From positions 62,001 through 126,000 of the forward strand of contig NZ_LT160638.1 of the NCBI RefSeq assembly GCF_900048895.1: a stretch of DNA of 64,000 nucleotides, given 5' to 3'. This DNA comes from Neglectibacter timonensis (GTDB lineage Bacteria > Bacillota > Clostridia > Oscillospirales > Acutalibacteraceae). Both the position numbers and the translations under genes were made by a program. Below, piece after piece: positions 61,976 to 64,000 of this stretch (position 1 is its first letter; each line of letters opens with the position of its first letter). The notes beneath the pieces were generated by a model. The model saw only the letters and a program-made list of their open reading frames with translations. It had not been told where the DNA came from and made no database searches.

Positions 61976-63523
61976 TTATTTTTCCCAGTACATCTTCGTT
62001 TTTGTGTTCACGTCTCCGGCCTTCAGGGTGAAGGAGTATTCCGGCGTCAGGGGGTCCGCCAGGCCGCCTGCCTCCGGGATGGTGGAGTCGGCGTTGAGAA
62101 TCAGCTTGTCACCCTGAAACTGCAGCACAAATCGCTTGCCCCCCGCCATGCGGGTATTGCGCAGCTCCAGTTCCAGTTTGTCCACAGCGCGCCAGCGTCC
62201 GATGGCTCCGTAAAGCACACCGTCCAGCTGGGTCAGCACATGGTGTCCTTCCATCCCTATCTTCAGCTCGCAACAGCCGTTGTCCTGAACGCATTGCAGC
62301 CGCACGTCGCTGTTTCCGGCAAAAATCAGATGAAGCTCCTGCAGTGTTCCACCGTCCGGCTGGAATTTTCCGATGCCTCCGATCAGGTCAGTCAGAGAGG
62401 GGGTGGGGGCGTTAGGCAGGTAGACGGCCCCGTTGAGGGATTCCTCCGCTCCGGGATTCCGCATGCCAAGCATGGGAGTGAGTTCCAGATTCCGCAGGCG
62501 GTGGGCCAGTACATGGCAGTTCATGCGGTCCTCCGGCAGAGGTTCCGCCTGCATACCGGGCAGAAGTTTCTCCCACACAGAGGTCAAAACAGCCTGCAGG
62601 CGCATAGAGGCGGAGGTGATCACCAGCACGGCGTCCTGTTCCGTGAATACGATGCCGTATTGGCCGAAGGCTCCGTCTCCGCGGAACACGCCCCGGGGCT
62701 CACAACGCCAGAACTGGAAGCAGTAGCCTTGCTGCCAGTCGGGGTCGCCTCCCCAGCCCACACCCCTATTTTCGATTTGCTTGGAGGTGGCAGCCTGGAA
62801 CCACTCCTTCCGAAGCAGCTGTTTTCCTTCCCATTGGCCCTGATTGGCTACAAACTGGATGAACCGTGCCATGTCCTCTGTGGTGAGGGAATACCCTGCT
62901 CCACCCATTTCCGTACCGTCCGGCAGCGCTTGACAACGAATGTCGGACATGCCCAGGGGCTCTATGAGCCTTGGCCGCAGGAACTCGGTGAGGTGCTTGC
63001 CTGTTTTGCGCTTCAAAATAGCGCACAGCAGGTTGGTGCCCGCCGTATTGTACATGAATTTCGTACCCGGCTCATACACGAAGGGATGGGCAAGAAAAGC
63101 ACTGATCCAGTCCGGATCGTCGATCCCCATGTTGGGGATTTCGCTTTCATGGCCGCAGCCCATCATCAGAAGATGACGCACCGTGGCTTTTTTCAGATTT
63201 TCGCTGGGGTTCTCCGGAACCTTTTCCGGGAAGATATCCACCAGGCGGTCGTCCAGGCTGAGCAGGCCTTCCTGTTCGGCAAAACCGATGGCAGTGGAGG
63301 TCAGGCTCTTGCTGAAGGAGAACATGATGTGGGGAGAGGCCGGCGTATAGGGCTTCCACCAGCCCTCCGCACAGACTTTGCCATGGCGCAGCAGCATGAA
63401 GCTGTGCATTTCAATCCCATAGCGGTAAAGCTCGTCGAGAAATTCCAGAATCGACTTGGAGGAAATCCCCACGCTTTCCGGGGTGACCCGTTCAAAATCC
63501 ATCTTTTCAACACAACCTTTCAT
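61976..63523 (-). CDS. Serine hydrolase of the class C beta-lactamase/PBP-like family
   Basis: 515 residues. The N-terminal two thirds show the beta-lactamase fold: SFSK (Ser69-x-x-Lys72), then FMYNTAGTNLLCAILKRKTG carrying the Tyr-x-x motif, and GYSLTTEDMARFIQFVANQG. A C-terminal beta domain of about 150 residues follows (LQLNADSTIPEAG region). No signal peptide is visible, so the enzyme is probably cytoplasmic and an esterase or peptidase rather than a secreted beta-lactamase. The start could also be the ATG at 63502, which would remove seven residues. It diverges from eno. Confidence 0.85.
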   Translation of the reverse strand: MKGCVEKMDFERVTPESVGISSKSILEFLDELYRYGIEMHSFMLLRHGKVCAEGWWKPYTPASPHIMFSFSKSLTSTAIGFAEQEGLLSLDDRLVDIFPEKVPENPSENLKKATVRHLLMMGCGHESEIPNMGIDDPDWISAFLAHPFVYEPGTKFMYNTAGTNLLCAILKRKTGKHLTEFLRPRLIEPLGMSDIRCQALPDGTEMGGAGYSLTTEDMARFIQFVANQGQWEGKQLLRKEWFQAATSKQIENRGVGWGGDPDWQQGYCFQFWRCEPRGVFRGDGAFGQYGIVFTEQDAVLVITSASMRLQAVLTSVWEKLLPGMQAEPLPEDRMNCHVLAHRLRNLELTPMLGMRNPGAEESLNGAVYLPNAPTPSLTDLIGGIGKFQPDGGTLQELHLIFAGNSDVRLQCVQDNGCCELKIGMEGHHVLTQLDGVLYGAIGRWRAVDKLELELRNTRMAGGKRFVLQFQGDKLILNADSTIPEAGGLADPLTPEYSFTLKAGDVNTKTKMYWEK

Positions 63524-63617
63524 AATCCAGCGGACACCTACGCTCCGCTAACAAAAATTCATATCCTGTTTCCAGGAGAGGCTGCTCTTCTTTTCGAAAA
63601 CAGGAGAAGATATTTTT

Positions 63618-64000
<383 letters not shown>

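Overview
The window looks like chromosome of an anaerobic, GC-rich member of the Clostridia (Firmicutes/Bacillota), most likely a gut-type Oscillospirales/Oscillospiraceae-like organism. The reasons are AGGAGG-type ribosome binding sites with many TTG and GTG starts, a Gram-positive S10-spc-alpha ribosomal cluster with zinc-type S14, L36 and adenylate kinase, a MurT/GatD-type cell-wall pair, an S-layer-homology (SLH) surface protein and a glycyl radical enzyme (strictly anaerobic chemistry). The genus is not determined. I see no rRNA, tRNA, CRISPR array or intact transposon.

Layout. (1) 1-8.1 kb: type II fatty-acid synthesis and acetyl-CoA carboxylase operon, fabD-fabG-fabF-accB-(HD hydrolase)-fabZ-accC-accD-accA, ending in a strong terminator. 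It is interrupted by an interspersed intergenic repeat (four copies or part copies) and by an unexpected HD-domain gene. (2) 8.2-9.5 kb: 23S rRNA uracil methyltransferase. (3) 9.5-13.1 kb: sugar-type ABC importer (lipoprotein plus two permeases, no ATPase) behind a leader with two perfect hairpins. (4) 13.3-16.8 kb: NSS sodium symporter, Nudix hydrolase, RlmI-like methyltransferase. (5) 16.8-19.3 kb: a 48-residue Cys4 mini-protein and an orphan glycyl radical enzyme with an unusual active-site motif. (6) 19.5-29.2 kb: LytS-like histidine kinase, response regulator with a SARP/OmpR-like DNA-binding domain, and a 2463-residue secreted SLH/InlB-repeat protein. (7) 29.5-32.3 kb: small unknown gene, DAHP synthase, nucleoside phosphorylase, MazG-like pyrophosphohydrolase. 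(8) 32.3-38.4 kb: Xre-TPR regulator diverging from a FucO-like alcohol dehydrogenase, then a MurT-GatD pair diverging from a sugar isomerase/epimerase-like TIM barrel. (9) 38.6-43.1 kb: GH31 alpha-xylosidase (YicI type) diverging from an AraC regulator, then a membrane-anchored glycerophosphodiesterase. (10) 43.2-59.4 kb: the complete S10-spc-alpha ribosomal supercluster, rpsJ to rplQ, with secY, adk, map, infA and rpoA. (11) 59.4-61.8 kb: a visibly AT-richer islet of four small HTH-type regulators. (12) 61.9-64 kb: a beta-lactamase-fold serine hydrolase and the first 85 codons of enolase.

How it fits together. Blocks 1 and 10 are housekeeping: membrane lipid synthesis, protein synthesis, secretion and transcription. 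Blocks 3, 8 and 9 point to saprophytic sugar use (ABC import, alpha-xyloside cleavage, lactaldehyde reduction). Block 6 looks like a signal-controlled surface adhesin. The most unusual items are the GatD homologue that has lost both catalytic residues, the orphan glycyl radical enzyme with its Cys4 neighbour, the repeat family inside the fab operon, the paired-hairpin leaders, and the regulator islet parked between the ribosomal cluster and eno. Function calls rest on motif recognition by eye; no database search was run.
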